NCBI RefSeq assembly: GCF_946479415.1
Contig: NZ_CAMLFY010000088.1
Span: 1 to 18,472 of the forward strand
Source of the DNA: an uncultured Shinella sp.
GTDB taxonomy: Bacteria > Pseudomonadota > Alphaproteobacteria > Rhizobiales > Rhizobiaceae
Length of the DNA: 18,472 bases
Reading direction: 5' to 3'
Notes under the pieces: generated by a model
What the model saw: the letters and a program-made list of their open reading frames with translations, nothing else
What the model was told of the DNA's origin: nothing
Database searches by the model: none
In this document: one piece after another, positions 1 through 7,549 of the stretch
How positions within the stretch are numbered: position 1 is the first letter of the stretch
Layout of the letters: the number at the start of each line of letters is the position of its first letter
Translations under genes and position numbers: made by a program

Positions 1-433
1 CTCGCTGCGCGCCATCGTCGATCTCGAAGCGCTCGGCGAACGCCAGATCACCATCGACTGCGACGTCATCCAGGCCGATGGCGGCACGCGCACGGCCTCG
101 ATCACCGGCGCCTTCATCGCCCTGCACGACTGCCTGAAGTGGATGGAAGCGCGCAACATGATCAAGACGGAAAAGGTCCTGAAGGATCACATCGCCGCGA
201 TCTCCTGCGGCATCTTCGCCAACCAGTCGGTGATCGACCTCGACTATCTCGAGGATTCCGCCGCCGAGACCGACGCCAATTTCGTCATGACCGGCTCGGG
301 CGGCATCGTCGAGATCCAGGGCACAGCCGAAGGCAAGCCGTTCACGGAAGAGGAATTCTCCAGCCTGATGACGCTTGCGCGCAACGGCATTGCCGAACTT
401 GTCGCCCTGCAGAAGCAGGCGATCGCCGGATAA
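1..433 (+). CDS. rph: Ribonuclease PH, 3' part (5' end outside window)
   Basis: RNase PH is a phosphorolytic 3'-to-5' exoribonuclease that trims tRNA 3' ends as a cytoplasmic hexamer. The reading frame is already open at base 2 and ends in TAA at 431-433, giving about 143 C-terminal residues of a protein normally near 240. The visible part contains the family block [20 protein letters not shown], whose acidic residues belong to the phosphate and metal site of the RNase PH fold, followed by the usual C-terminal [19 protein letters not shown] segment. The ATG at 143 is internal and should not be taken as the start. The frame continues beyond the left edge. It is followed after 9 bp by the VOC gene and then rdgB and hemW, so it is probably the first or an early gene of that run. 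Confidence 0.93.
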   Translation, partial: SLRAIVDLEALGERQITIDCDVIQADGGTRTASITGAFIALHDCLKWMEARNMIKTEKVLKDHIAAISCGIFANQSVIDLDYLEDSAAETDANFVMTGSGGIVEIQGTAEGKPFTEEEFSSLMTLARNGIAELVALQKQAIAG

Positions 434-442
434 GGCACGACC

Positions 443-859
443 ATGACCGCCGCGATCGAAGGCATTCTCGAAACAGCGCTCTATGCTGACGACCTCGACG
501 CGGCGGAAGCCTTCTATGGCGGCATTCTGGGGCTGGAAAAGATCACCCGGCAGGCGGACCGCCATGTCTTCTTCCGTTGCGGTCCCGGCGTTCTCCTGAT
601 CTTCAATCCGCAGGAGACCATCCACCCGCCACCGCCGCAGGCCTTCCCCGTGCCGGTGCACGGGGCGACGGGTGCGGGCCATGCCTGTTTCCGGGTTCCG
701 GGGCCAGAGCTTGATTTCTGGGCAAAAAGGCTCATAGAAGCCGGCATCACCATCGAAGCGGACTTTCGCTGGCCGAACGGCGCCCGCTCCATCTATTTCC
801 GCGACCCCGCCGGCAACAGCCTCGAATGTGCCGAGCCCGGTCTGTGGAACATCGCTTAG
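443..859 (+). CDS. VOC (glyoxalase/bleomycin-resistance fold) family protein
   Basis: This 138-residue protein has two beta-alpha-beta-beta-beta halves of the vicinal-oxygen-chelate fold. The first runs from [18 protein letters not shown] at about residue 8, and the second from [17 protein letters not shown] at about residue 77. Likely metal ligands by position are Glu10, His80 and Glu128 (in SLECAEP); the segment [11 protein letters not shown] is typical of the family's last strands. Substrate cannot be read from sequence: glyoxalase, dioxygenase and thiol-transferase activities all occur in this fold. AAGG lies seven bases before the ATG, supporting this start. It sits between rph and rdgB with 9-bp and 7-bp gaps, so co-transcription is likely. 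A VOC gene here may serve detoxification, but that is inference. Confidence 0.88.
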   Translation: MTAAIEGILETALYADDLDAAEAFYGGILGLEKITRQADRHVFFRCGPGVLLIFNPQETIHPPPPQAFPVPVHGATGAGHACFRVPGPELDFWAKRLIEAGITIEADFRWPNGARSIYFRDPAGNSLECAEPGLWNIA

Positions 860-866
860 GATCCTT

Positions 867-1511
867 ATGCGCAAGCTCGACACCAAGACGATCGTCGTCG
901 CCAGCCACAATGCCGGAAAGATCCGCGAGATCGAGGACCTGATCGGCCCCTTCGGCTTTTCCGCCAAATCCGCCGCCGAACTGAAATTCGACGAGCCGGA
1001 TGAAACCGGCACGACCTTCGAGGAAAACGCCGCGATCAAGGCGCTCGCCTCCGCCAAGGCCTCGGGCCTGCCGGCGCTGTCGGACGATTCCGGCCTCGTG
1101 ATCGATGCGCTCGACGGCGCGCCGGGCGTCTACACCGCCAACTGGGCGGAAAAGGCAGACGGCACGCGCGATTTCGCGATGGCCATGGAAAAGGTCGAAA
1201 AGGCGCTCGCCGAGAAGGGCGCTAGCGAGGCGAAGGATCGCACCGCGCGCTTCGTTTCCGTGCTCTGCCTTGCCTGGCCGGATGGCCACACCGAACTCTT
1301 CCGCGGCGAAGTGGAAGGCACCGTCGTCTGGCCGCCGCGCGGCGAAAAGGGCTTTGGCTATGACCCCGTGTTCCAGCCCGAGGGCTACGCGACGACCTTC
1401 GGGGAGATGAGCGCGGAGGAAAAACACGGCTGGAAGCCCGGTGATGCCACGGCCCTGTCGCACCGGGCGCGTGCCTTCAAGATCTTCGTCGAAACCTGCC
1501 TGAAGGCGTAA
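867..1511 (+). CDS. rdgB: dITP/XTP pyrophosphatase (RdgB/HAM1 family)
   Basis: RdgB hydrolyses dITP, dXTP and ITP to monophosphates plus pyrophosphate, keeping deaminated purines out of nucleic acids. The 214-residue length fits the family. Visible motifs are SHNAGK at residues 13-18 (the N-terminal nucleotide-binding SxNxxK), LSDDSGL at 71-77 with the catalytic acidic pair, FGYDPVF at 163-169, and the C-terminal SHRARA at 198-203. The frame is open upstream to 828, but the ATG at 867 is chosen because AGGA lies five bases before it and [15 protein letters not shown] begins where the family begins. The gene starts 7 bp after the VOC stop and is followed 7 bp later by hemW, a compact arrangement suggesting one transcript. 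Confidence 0.96.
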   Translation: MRKLDTKTIVVASHNAGKIREIEDLIGPFGFSAKSAAELKFDEPDETGTTFEENAAIKALASAKASGLPALSDDSGLVIDALDGAPGVYTANWAEKADGTRDFAMAMEKVEKALAEKGASEAKDRTARFVSVLCLAWPDGHTELFRGEVEGTVVWPPRGEKGFGYDPVFQPEGYATTFGEMSAEEKHGWKPGDATALSHRARAFKIFVETCLKA

Positions 1512-1518
1512 AAGATAC

Positions 1519-2712
1519 ATGACGGCAGTGCCCTTCGACATGCGGCCGAGCTTCACACCGGATCTCTCCGATCCCGGCTTCGGCATCTATGTGCACTGGC
1601 CGTTCTGTGCCGCCAAATGCCCCTATTGCGACTTCAACAGCCATGTGCGCCACCAGCCGGTCGACCAGCCGCGCTTCGTGCAGGCCTTTTTGAAGGAGAT
1701 GGCGACGATGCGCCGGATGACCGGCTCGCGCACCGTCACCAGCATCTTCATGGGCGGCGGCACGCCCTCGCTGATGGCGCCGGAGACGGTGGACGCGATC
1801 CTCAACGGCATCGCCCGCCACTGGCATGTGCCTGACGGTATCGAGATCACCATGGAGGCCAACCCCTCCAGTGTCGAGGCCGAGCGTTTTCGCGGCTATC
1901 GCGCCGCCGGCGTCAATCGTGTTTCTTTAGGTGTGCAGGCGCTGAACGATCGCGACCTGAAATTCCTGGGACGCCTGCACGATGTCGCCGATGCCTTGAA
2001 GGCCATCCGGCTGGCGCGCGACATTTTTCCGCGCATGTCCTTCGACCTCATCTATGCCCGCCCGAACCAGACCGTAGAGGACTGGGACCGCGAGCTGAAG
2101 GAGGCCGTCTCCTATGCCGTCGATCACCTCTCGCTCTACCAGCTCACCATCGAGGAGGGCACGCCCTTCTATGGCCTTCACAAGGCCGGCAAGCTGATCG
2201 TGCCCGATGGCGAACAATCCGCCGTGCTCTACGAGGCGACGCAGGAGATCACCGAGCGCGAGGGCATGCCGGCCTACGAGGTCTCCAACCATGCCCGCCC
2301 CGGCTCCGAGAGCCGCCATAACCTGACCTACTGGCGCTATGGCGATTATGTCGGCATCGGCCCCGGTGCCCATGGCCGGCTGACGACCGGCGGCGCGAAG
2401 ATCGCCACCGCCACGGAGCGCAAGCCGGAGGGCTGGCTGAGCCTCGTCGAGGCCGAAGGCCATGGCATGGTCGATCAGGAGCTGCTGGAGCGTGAGGCGC
2501 AGGCCGACGAGCTGCTTTTGATGGGCCTTCGCCTCAAGGAAGGCATCGATCTCGTGCGCTGGCAGGCTTTGTCCGGCCGCGAGCCGGATCCGGACCGCGA
2601 ACAGTTTCTCATCGAGCACGGTTTCATCGAGCGCCTCGGCAATTCCCGCCTGCGCTGTACGCCGGCGGGAATGCTGATCCTCGATGCGGTGGTCGCCGAT
2701 CTCGCCTGTTAG
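1519..2712 (+). CDS. hemW: Radical SAM family heme chaperone HemW
   Basis: The 397-residue protein is a radical SAM protein of the HemN-like group. The cluster motif is C30-x3-C34-x2-C37 followed by DF (CAAKCPYCDF). The position after the third Cys-x is Phe, whereas true coproporphyrinogen dehydrogenase HemN has a fourth Cys in CxxxCxxCxC, so HemW is favoured. HemW binds haem and delivers it to respiratory proteins. Other family blocks are FMGGGTPSL, SLGVQALNDRDLKFLGRLH, DLIYARPNQT, LYQLTIEEGTPF and GIGPGAHGRL, with a HemN C-terminal winged-helix region after about residue 310. Start at 1519 is preceded by a poor ribosome site; an in-frame ATG at 1540 is the alternative. The TAG stop at 2710-2712 overlaps the stop of the convergent permease gene. 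Confidence 0.95.
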   Translation: MTAVPFDMRPSFTPDLSDPGFGIYVHWPFCAAKCPYCDFNSHVRHQPVDQPRFVQAFLKEMATMRRMTGSRTVTSIFMGGGTPSLMAPETVDAILNGIARHWHVPDGIEITMEANPSSVEAERFRGYRAAGVNRVSLGVQALNDRDLKFLGRLHDVADALKAIRLARDIFPRMSFDLIYARPNQTVEDWDRELKEAVSYAVDHLSLYQLTIEEGTPFYGLHKAGKLIVPDGEQSAVLYEATQEITEREGMPAYEVSNHARPGSESRHNLTYWRYGDYVGIGPGAHGRLTTGGAKIATATERKPEGWLSLVEAEGHGMVDQELLEREAQADELLLMGLRLKEGIDLVRWQALSGREPDPDREQFLIEHGFIERLGNSRLRCTPAGMLILDAVVADLAC

Positions 2713-3638
2713 GCGTCTGCCGACCGGCGCTTGTCCGCAAACACTCTCAAAAGGCGCCCGTCGATGGCTGCAAGGCCGACGGCGATCAGCGCCATGCCGG
2801 CAAAATGCTTCGGTGCCAGCACCTCGCCCAGAACCATTGCGCCGAGCAGGATGGCGCTGACCGGGATGAGGAAGGTTACCAGCATCAGGTTCGTCGCCCC
2901 CGCCGTCGCAAGGATGCGGAAGAAGATGACATAGGCGAGTGCTGTGGCAAGCACGGCAAGCCCGAACAGCGCGAACCAGGCTTCGTGCGAGGGCATGGCC
3001 AGCGTCCAGGGACGATCGACGACCAGCGCCACCGGCAGCATGATCAGCGCCGAGGCCGTGACCTGTCCGGCAGCCGGCAAGAGCGGCGGCAGGCCCATGC
3101 GGCGGAAACGGCGACCCCAGATGCCGGCAAAGGCATAGGACACGGCAGCGCCCAGCACGGCCAGCTGCGCCAGCACATTCGTGCCGAGATCCGACAGGAC
3201 CGAAGGGCCGATCATCAGCGCCACGCCGGCAAAACCGACGAGCACGCCGACCAGCCGGCCGCCCGTCATCTTCTCGTCCTCCGTCAGCACATGGGCGACG
3301 ATGACGGCGAAGAGCGGCGTCGTGGCGTTCAGGATCGAGGCCAGGCCGCTGGCAATATGCGTCTGCCCCCAGACGATCAGCGAGAAGGGGATGACATTGT
3401 TGAGCACGCCCATGCCGAGAAAGGCGAGCCAGACCTCGCGGCTGCGCGGCACCGCATGACCGGAAAGCCGCACGATGGTCCAGAGCGCGATCGCCGCCAG
3501 CGCCACGCGGCCGGCAACGATGGTGAGCGGCGGCAGCTCGCGCACGAGAATGCCGTTGAACAGGAACGAGCCACCCCACAGCGCCGAAAGCGCGATGAGT
3601 AGACCCCATTCGATCGTCGTCATGGGACGGTTTGCCAT
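2709..3638 (-). CDS. DMT superfamily permease with two EamA domains
   Basis: This 309-residue, very hydrophobic protein reads as ten membrane segments in two EamA repeats (about residues 8-140 and 152-290). The first segment, LLIALSALWGGSFLFNGILV, and the WGxxF pattern are typical of drug/metabolite exporters such as RhaT/YdcZ/EamA relatives. It probably sits in the inner membrane and exports a small metabolite; the substrate is not evident. The start at 3638 has GAGG eight bases upstream. It is transcribed divergently from a LysR-type gene across a 137-bp gap, the classic layout for a regulator controlling its neighbour. Its TAA stop (2709-2711) overlaps the hemW TAG, leaving no room for a terminator between the two convergent genes. 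Confidence 0.92.
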   Translation of the reverse strand: MANRPMTTIEWGLLIALSALWGGSFLFNGILVRELPPLTIVAGRVALAAIALWTIVRLSGHAVPRSREVWLAFLGMGVLNNVIPFSLIVWGQTHIASGLASILNATTPLFAVIVAHVLTEDEKMTGGRLVGVLVGFAGVALMIGPSVLSDLGTNVLAQLAVLGAAVSYAFAGIWGRRFRRMGLPPLLPAAGQVTASALIMLPVALVVDRPWTLAMPSHEAWFALFGLAVLATALAYVIFFRILATAGATNLMLVTFLIPVSAILLGAMVLGEVLAPKHFAGMALIAVGLAAIDGRLLRVFADKRRSADA

Positions 3639-3693
3639 AATGGTTTCCTCGAAGATTTTTTCTAAACCGGATGAAAGGACCCGATGTGAAACA

Positions 3694-3736
3694 CCGGAAT
3701 TTGCGCTATCATTCCGGGAATTCCCGCCTGAGACAA
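3694..3736 (-). promoter_or_regulatory. Candidate promoter and operator between the EamA permease and LysR genes
   Basis: On the minus strand TTGTCT (3731-3736) and AATGAT (3708-3713) are separated by 17 bp, giving a moderate sigma-70-type promoter for the permease. The perfect 12-bp palindrome CGGGAATTCCCG (3715-3726) lies inside that spacer. A second inverted repeat, CCGGAAT (3694-3700) and ATTCCGG (3711-3717) with a 10-bp spacer, overlaps it. These are plausible LysR or repressor sites. No good promoter for the LysR gene itself was found. The repeats are certain; the role is inferred. Confidence 0.45.
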
Positions 3737-3775
3737 ACGATCATATTTCCCGATATCAGCGAGAAAAACTAAACC

Positions 3776-4672
3776 ATGAACGGCCGTCTTCCCTCCCTGT
3801 CCGGCCTGCGCGCGTTCGAGGCAACGGCGCGGCATCTTTCCGTGACGCTTGCCGCCGACGAGCTTTCGGTCACGCCCGGCGCCGTCAGCCTGCAGATCCG
3901 CGATCTTGAGGAGGCGCTGGGCGTGCGGCTTTTCGAGCGCAAGCCGCGCCGGCTGATCCTGACGGATGATGGCGAGGGATATTTCAAGGCCATGCGCTCG
4001 GCCTTCCGGCTGATGCGTGAGGCGACGGAAGAATTGCTGATCCGGGCACGTTCGCCGGCGACCTTGCTGATCAGCTGCACGCCGACCTTCGCCGCGCAAT
4101 GGCTGGTGCCGCGCCTGCCGAAATTCGAGGAACGTCTGCCCGGCGCCGATATTCGCATCAGCGCCTCCAACCGCCTCGTCGATTTCGTCCGCGACGGCGT
4201 CGATATCGCGATCCGCCACGGTTTCGGCCGCTATGAGGGGCTGGTCAGCGAACGGCTGCTGGATGACGATCTCGTGCCCGTCATCGCCCCTTTCCTGCAC
4301 GAGCGGACACCGCTCAATGAGCCTGGTGACCTGCGCAACCATGTGCTGATCCACGACGTGCACCGGCAGGACTGGCGGCTCTGGCTGGAATCCAATGGCA
4401 TCACCGAGATCGACGCCCAGCGCGGCCCGGTCTTTACCGACAGCAATGGTGCGATCGAGGCGGCGAAGGCCGGCGATGGCGTGGTGCTGGTGCGCCTCTC
4501 GCTGGTGGCGCGGGAAATCCAGGAACGACGGCTGATCGCACCCTTTTCGAAGGGTGTCGCGACGGGCCTTGCCTATTACATCGTCTACCCGCCCGGCGCA
4601 CTGGACCGCCCGGCCGTCGCGACCCTGCGGCAATGGCTGACGGAAGAGGCCCGCGCGGTGCGCGGAAGCTGA
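3776..4672 (+). CDS. LysR-type transcriptional regulator, GcvA-like
   Basis: The 298-residue protein begins with a winged helix-turn-helix at about residues 6-66: LPSLSGLRAFEATARHLSVT, then LSVTPGAVSLQIRDLEEALG and LFERKPRRLILTDDG. This is the arrangement of the GcvA/TrpI/AmpR subgroup. The remaining 90-290 region is the periplasmic-binding-protein-like effector domain, with LLISCTPTFAAQWLVPRLP and DVAIRHGFGRY-like subgroup patterns (here GVDIAIRHGFGRYEGL). It presumably controls the divergent EamA permease, possibly in response to the exported compound; the effector is unknown. The start ATG at 3776 has only a weak GAGA-type ribosome site upstream, but it fits the family N-terminus. It ends 46 bp before the convergent dnaA stop. 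Confidence 0.93.
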   Translation: MNGRLPSLSGLRAFEATARHLSVTLAADELSVTPGAVSLQIRDLEEALGVRLFERKPRRLILTDDGEGYFKAMRSAFRLMREATEELLIRARSPATLLISCTPTFAAQWLVPRLPKFEERLPGADIRISASNRLVDFVRDGVDIAIRHGFGRYEGLVSERLLDDDLVPVIAPFLHERTPLNEPGDLRNHVLIHDVHRQDWRLWLESNGITEIDAQRGPVFTDSNGAIEAAKAGDGVVLVRLSLVAREIQERRLIAPFSKGVATGLAYYIVYPPGALDRPAVATLRQWLTEEARAVRGS

Positions 4673-4695
4673 AAGGGGCCTCAACGACCCCTTTC
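4671..4695. terminator. Hairpin between convergent lysR-type gene and dnaA
   Basis: GAAAGGGG (4671-4678) and CCCCTTTC (4688-4695) form an 8-bp perfect stem with a 9-nt loop in the short gap between the two converging stops. It could end transcripts from both sides. There is no long U-tract on either strand (only TTTC after the stem), so it would be a weak intrinsic terminator at best. Confidence 0.45.
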
Positions 4696-4718
4696 CGAAT
4701 TCTCGGTTTCGAGCGCGA

Positions 4719-6275
4719 CTATTCGTTGATCAGGCGCTTCAAGAGCTCGATCTCGTGGCTGAGCTTGGTATCGCCCGAGATCAGCTCCTCGATCTTGCGC
4801 ACGGCATGCAGAACCGTGGTGTGATCGCGTCCGCCGAAGCGGCGGCCGATTTCCGGGAAGGAGCGCGGCGTCAGCGTCTTCGACAGATACATGGCGATCT
4901 GGCGCGGCTTGACGATGACGCGGGTGCGGCGGTTCGAGACCAGTTCCTGGCGCGAGACGTTGTAATGCTTGGCAACGACGCGCTGGATATCCTCGATGCG
5001 CACGCGGCGCGGCTCGCCGGCGGCGACGAGATGGCCGAGCAGCTCGTCGACGCGCTCGACCGTCAGGTTCGGCTCGAAGGAGCGGCGGAAGAGCAGCTGG
5101 TTGAAGGCACCCTCCAGCTCGCGGCCGCTGGCCGTGATGTTGCGGGCGACGTGGCTTAGAATTTCCGGCGAGATATCGAGCGAGCCGTCCTCCTGCTGGG
5201 CGGCCGCGAGGCGGCGCTTGAGGATTTCCAGGCGCATCTCGTAGTCGGGCGCTTCCATTTCGATGGCAACGCCGCCCTGAAGGCGCGAACGCACCCGCGG
5301 ATCGAGCGATTCCAGTTCCCATGGCGCGCGGTCGGCGGCGACGACGACCTGCTTGGCGGAATCGAGCAGCATGTTGAGCAGGTGGCAGAATTCGTTCTGG
5401 ATCGAATTGCCCTGCAGGAACTGCATGTCGTCGATGATCAGAAGATCGATGTTGCGCAGCGTCTCCTTCAGCGAGAGCGCGTCATTGTCGCGGATCGCGG
5501 TTGCGAAGCGCCACATGAAATATTCAGCGGTCAGATAGACGACGCGCGGATTGCGGGCGCTGGAGAGCGCGCCGAGCGCGATAGCCTGCAGAAGATGCGT
5601 CTTGCCGAGGCCGACGCTGGAATGGACGAAGAGCGGGTTGAAGCGCACGGCACCGGCACCGGCTTCCGCAATGGTGCGAGCGGCGGCCAGGGCGACGCGG
5701 TTCGACGTGCCTTCGACGAAAGCATCGAACGTATAGCGCTGGTCGAGCGGCGAACCGAACAGCGGGCCGGTGTGCTGGGCGCGCGGCTGGGCGGCGGGTG
5801 CGATGGAGGCAATGGCGTTGGCGACGGGCTGCGGACCACCGGCGGCACGGCGCGGCTGAGCCTGCGGTGCGGGTTCGGCAACGGCGACGGCCTCATCGAG
5901 GCTGCCGGGGCGCACGCCCCGGGTCGCGGTGCGCACCAGGATTTCCACCTTGAGGATTTCGGAATCCTCCTGCTGGAACAGGCTGGTGATGAGATCGAGA
6001 TAACGGTTGTTGATCCAGGACTTCAGGAAGGTCGTGGGCACCGAAAGGCGCACGACGCTCTTGGAGACGGAATGGATCTTCAGGCGGCCGAACCAGCTCG
6101 CGAAGACGTCCGGGCCGACCTGCGCTTTAAGGCGCGCACTGACCCGCTCGAAAATCGCGTCCTGCTTCATATCGGATGGAACCCCCGCCGCGTGCACTTC
6201 TTCTTTCGGAAGCGCCTTGAGTGCATTTTCCCCGTTCGCGAATGCACCAGTCGTCCTGGCCGTATTCATCTGCAT
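4719..6275 (-). CDS. dnaA: Chromosomal replication initiator protein DnaA
   Basis: DnaA is the AAA+ initiator that binds DnaA boxes and opens oriC. With this start it has 518 residues. Domain I covers about 36-110 ([25 protein letters not shown]), followed by a Pro/Ala-rich domain II linker to about 175. The AAA+ core has Walker A SSVGLGKT at 219-226 (Lys225), Walker B LLIIDD at 278-283, sensor I near VVVAADR, box [14 protein letters not shown] at 326-335 and sensor II SGRELEG at 383-389. The domain IV signature [10 protein letters not shown] is at 481-490. The first P-loop Gly is Ser here. Start choice: ATG at 6275 has AAGG seven bases upstream; ATG at 6293 is possible. ATG at 6170 (483 residues, [10 protein letters not shown]) matches the conserved N-terminus best but lacks a ribosome site. 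Confidence 0.96.
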   Translation of the reverse strand: MQMNTARTTGAFANGENALKALPKEEVHAAGVPSDMKQDAIFERVSARLKAQVGPDVFASWFGRLKIHSVSKSVVRLSVPTTFLKSWINNRYLDLITSLFQQEDSEILKVEILVRTATRGVRPGSLDEAVAVAEPAPQAQPRRAAGGPQPVANAIASIAPAAQPRAQHTGPLFGSPLDQRYTFDAFVEGTSNRVALAAARTIAEAGAGAVRFNPLFVHSSVGLGKTHLLQAIALGALSSARNPRVVYLTAEYFMWRFATAIRDNDALSLKETLRNIDLLIIDDMQFLQGNSIQNEFCHLLNMLLDSAKQVVVAADRAPWELESLDPRVRSRLQGGVAIEMEAPDYEMRLEILKRRLAAAQQEDGSLDISPEILSHVARNITASGRELEGAFNQLLFRRSFEPNLTVERVDELLGHLVAAGEPRRVRIEDIQRVVAKHYNVSRQELVSNRRTRVIVKPRQIAMYLSKTLTPRSFPEIGRRFGGRDHTTVLHAVRKIEELISGDTKLSHEIELLKRLINE

Positions 6276-6452
6276 CTTGCCGCCTTCTTTCATGCTTCTT
6301 CGCCACGCCGGCATTCCTGCCGACGCCTTCCATGTTTGCCATCCCCTGCCGTGTCGAGCCAATCGACCGGACGGGTTCTGGTGCCCCAGACTGTGCCGAC
6401 CCCCTACCTCCGGCACCGTCCCTTGTTCCCAAACACAAGTCGGTCCTCGAAA

Positions 6453-6473
6453 GATCCGGCATCATGCCGGATC
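6453..6473. repeat. 21-bp palindrome in the dnaA leader
   Basis: GATCCGGCAT (6453-6462) and ATGCCGGATC (6464-6473) are exact reverse complements around a single central base. As RNA this folds to an 8-bp stem with a 5-nt loop; on the dnaA strand it is followed by TTTC. It may be a protein dimer site or a hairpin in the leader; the sequence alone does not say which. Confidence 0.6.
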
Positions 6474-6745
6474 CCCATCGGTCCGTTTGTGAGCCATGCC
6501 TTCCGCTCCCTCGTTGAGCGTCCGGCCGGCATGCCCGCGTTCATCCCGCCGTCCTCGCGGCTTTCATCCGGCGCAACCAAGGTCGCAAAAAGCCTCTTCC
6601 AGAGTGCCAGGGCACCTGGGGCAAGCTTTGCCGGTTGGATGATTTTACGAAGCGTGGGCCGCTCCGTTCCAGAGGACAAAACAACCACCGCTGCCTTGTG
6701 AGACAGTCTTGCCGGCGATCATTTTTAGGCTTTGTCCGCGCCCCC

Positions 6746-6754
6746 TGTGGAAAG
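6746..6754 (-). promoter_or_regulatory. Near-consensus DnaA box
   Basis: Read on the minus strand this is CTTTCCACA, matching 8 of 9 positions of the DnaA-box consensus TTWTNCACA. A single box upstream of dnaA would fit autoregulation. No cluster of further good boxes was found nearby, so it may also be chance. Confidence 0.35.
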
Positions 6755-6817
6755 CATTTAGGCAGGATCATGCCCCAAGATCAATCACGAATTTTACGCA
6801 AAATTAAGGGGCAGGCG

Positions 6818-6960
6818 TTGACTCGGATAGGCGTTTTTGACTCGGAAAGACCCCTTCCGAAGAGAATCCATTATGAATCAATGGCTTTGTTTTCGGGTGA
6901 GTTTCACAACGCTGCAAAAACGAAAAAAATAAAAATTCGCTTGACTCAAATTGCTGTCAA
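6818..6960 (-). promoter_or_regulatory. Candidate dnaA promoter region with five GANTC methylation sites
   Basis: GANTC sites, the CcrM target in alphaproteobacteria, occur at 6820-6824, 6839-6843, 6864-6868, 6875-6879 and 6943-6947. On the dnaA strand a -10-like CATAAT (6870-6875) is flanked on both sides by GANTC, one sharing a base with it; its -35 is poor. Further upstream, TTGACA (6955-6960, minus) is a perfect -35 with GAGTC in the following spacer, but its -10 is only AATTTT-like. TTGACTCGGA is directly repeated at 6818-6827 and 6837-6846. The region is AT-rich (about one-third GC at 6901-6960). Promoter function and methylation control are inferred from layout and from known CcrM control of Caulobacter dnaA. 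Confidence 0.5.
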
Positions 6961-7093
6961 ACGCCCGCTACGAAAGGCACCACGGAACGGGATAACCTCT
7001 CGCAAGTAACTGAATTTAAATAGTTTTCTTCGTCACTCTTTTGACATGATCGAGCCTTGCACGTTAACCATAGCAAGCCCGAAAAACAAAACA

Positions 7094-7121
7094 AAAAGCC
7101 CGGCGCAGGCGCCGGGCTTTT
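7094..7121 (-). terminator. Intrinsic terminator of rpsT
   Basis: AAAAGCCCGGCG (7094-7105) pairs perfectly with CGCCGGGCTTTT (7110-7121) around a CAGG loop: a 12-bp, GC-cored stem. On the minus strand it is followed by a T-rich run (TTTTTGTTTTG), 32 bases after the rpsT stop codon. This is a textbook Rho-independent terminator. It separates rpsT from the dnaA control region, so dnaA needs its own promoter. Confidence 0.9.
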
Positions 7122-7153
7122 GCTAATATTGCATAGCTCTGGTTGTGAGCTGA

Positions 7154-7420
7154 TCAGGCCGTCATCGTCTTGACGCGGTTCGCGAGACGCGAAACCTTGC
7201 GGGACGCTGTGTTGGAATGAAGCACGCCCTTGGTGGCAGCGCGCATCAGTTCCGGCTGGGCAGCCTTGAGAGCGGCAGCGGCCGAAACCTGATCGCCGGA
7301 AGCGATGGCTTCTTCGACCTTGCGGATGAAGTTGCGGACGCGCGAACGGCGCGACTTGTTGACTGCGGTGCGCGCGGCGATCTTGCGGGTCGCCTTCTTT
7401 GCCGAGGTTGTATTGGCCAT
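7154..7420 (-). CDS. rpsT: 30S ribosomal protein S20
   Basis: S20 binds 16S rRNA early in 30S subunit assembly. The 88-residue, lysine- and arginine-rich sequence starts [20 protein letters not shown] and contains [19 protein letters not shown] and the conserved C-terminal [17 protein letters not shown] block, matching the family over its full length. GAGAGG lies five bases before the ATG. It is monocistronic by layout, with its own promoter at 7550-7578 and a strong terminator at 7094-7121. Position next to dnaA is usual for rhizobia. The roughly 120-nt leader between the predicted transcription start and the ATG could host autoregulation, known for S20 in E. coli, though no specific structure was identified. 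Confidence 0.97.
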   Translation of the reverse strand: MANTTSAKKATRKIAARTAVNKSRRSRVRNFIRKVEEAIASGDQVSAAAALKAAQPELMRAATKGVLHSNTASRKVSRLANRVKTMTA

Positions 7421-7549
7421 GTATGCCTCTCTTCAGAAATCTGACACGAACTCCACCCTCGCTGTGCCGGGTCACTGCGACCTGTCATCCAAGCAATTCG
7501 GGAGCAATATCGGAAAACCTCAGAATTCGGCTTTCCAAACTGTGGGCGG

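Larger units (their letters stand above)
6276..6863 (-). other. Long dnaA upstream region, no convincing gene
   Basis: From the dnaA start to the first plausible promoter elements lie nearly 600 bases. Open frames exist on both strands, but their predicted products are rich in Arg, Pro and Ser, lack family features and look like chance frames. An in-frame extension of dnaA reaches 6416 but is not DnaA-like. If transcription starts near 6863, this is an untranslated leader of about 590 nt. It contains a 21-bp palindrome (6453-6473) and one DnaA-box-like site (6746-6754), listed separately. A closer promoter may have been missed. Confidence 0.5.

Noticed and set aside
1927..3609. A 560-codon open frame on the minus strand across hemW and the EamA permease gene
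   Set aside because: It is antisense to hemW and out of frame with the permease; the product is low-complexity Arg/Ala/Gly-rich, typical of GC-rich shadow frames.
5382..6701. A 439-codon plus-strand frame opposite dnaA
   Set aside because: DnaA motifs are clear on the minus strand, and the plus-strand product has no family features.
6635..7009. A 124-codon plus-strand frame in the dnaA-rpsT gap
   Set aside because: No ribosome site worth noting, an Arg/Lys-rich product without domain signs, and it crosses the AT-rich control region.
6276..7153. Chromosomal origin (oriC) beside dnaA
   Set aside because: AT-rich DNA and one 8/9 DnaA box are present, but no cluster of boxes. In studied alphaproteobacteria such as Caulobacter and Sinorhizobium the origin lies near hemE, not dnaA.
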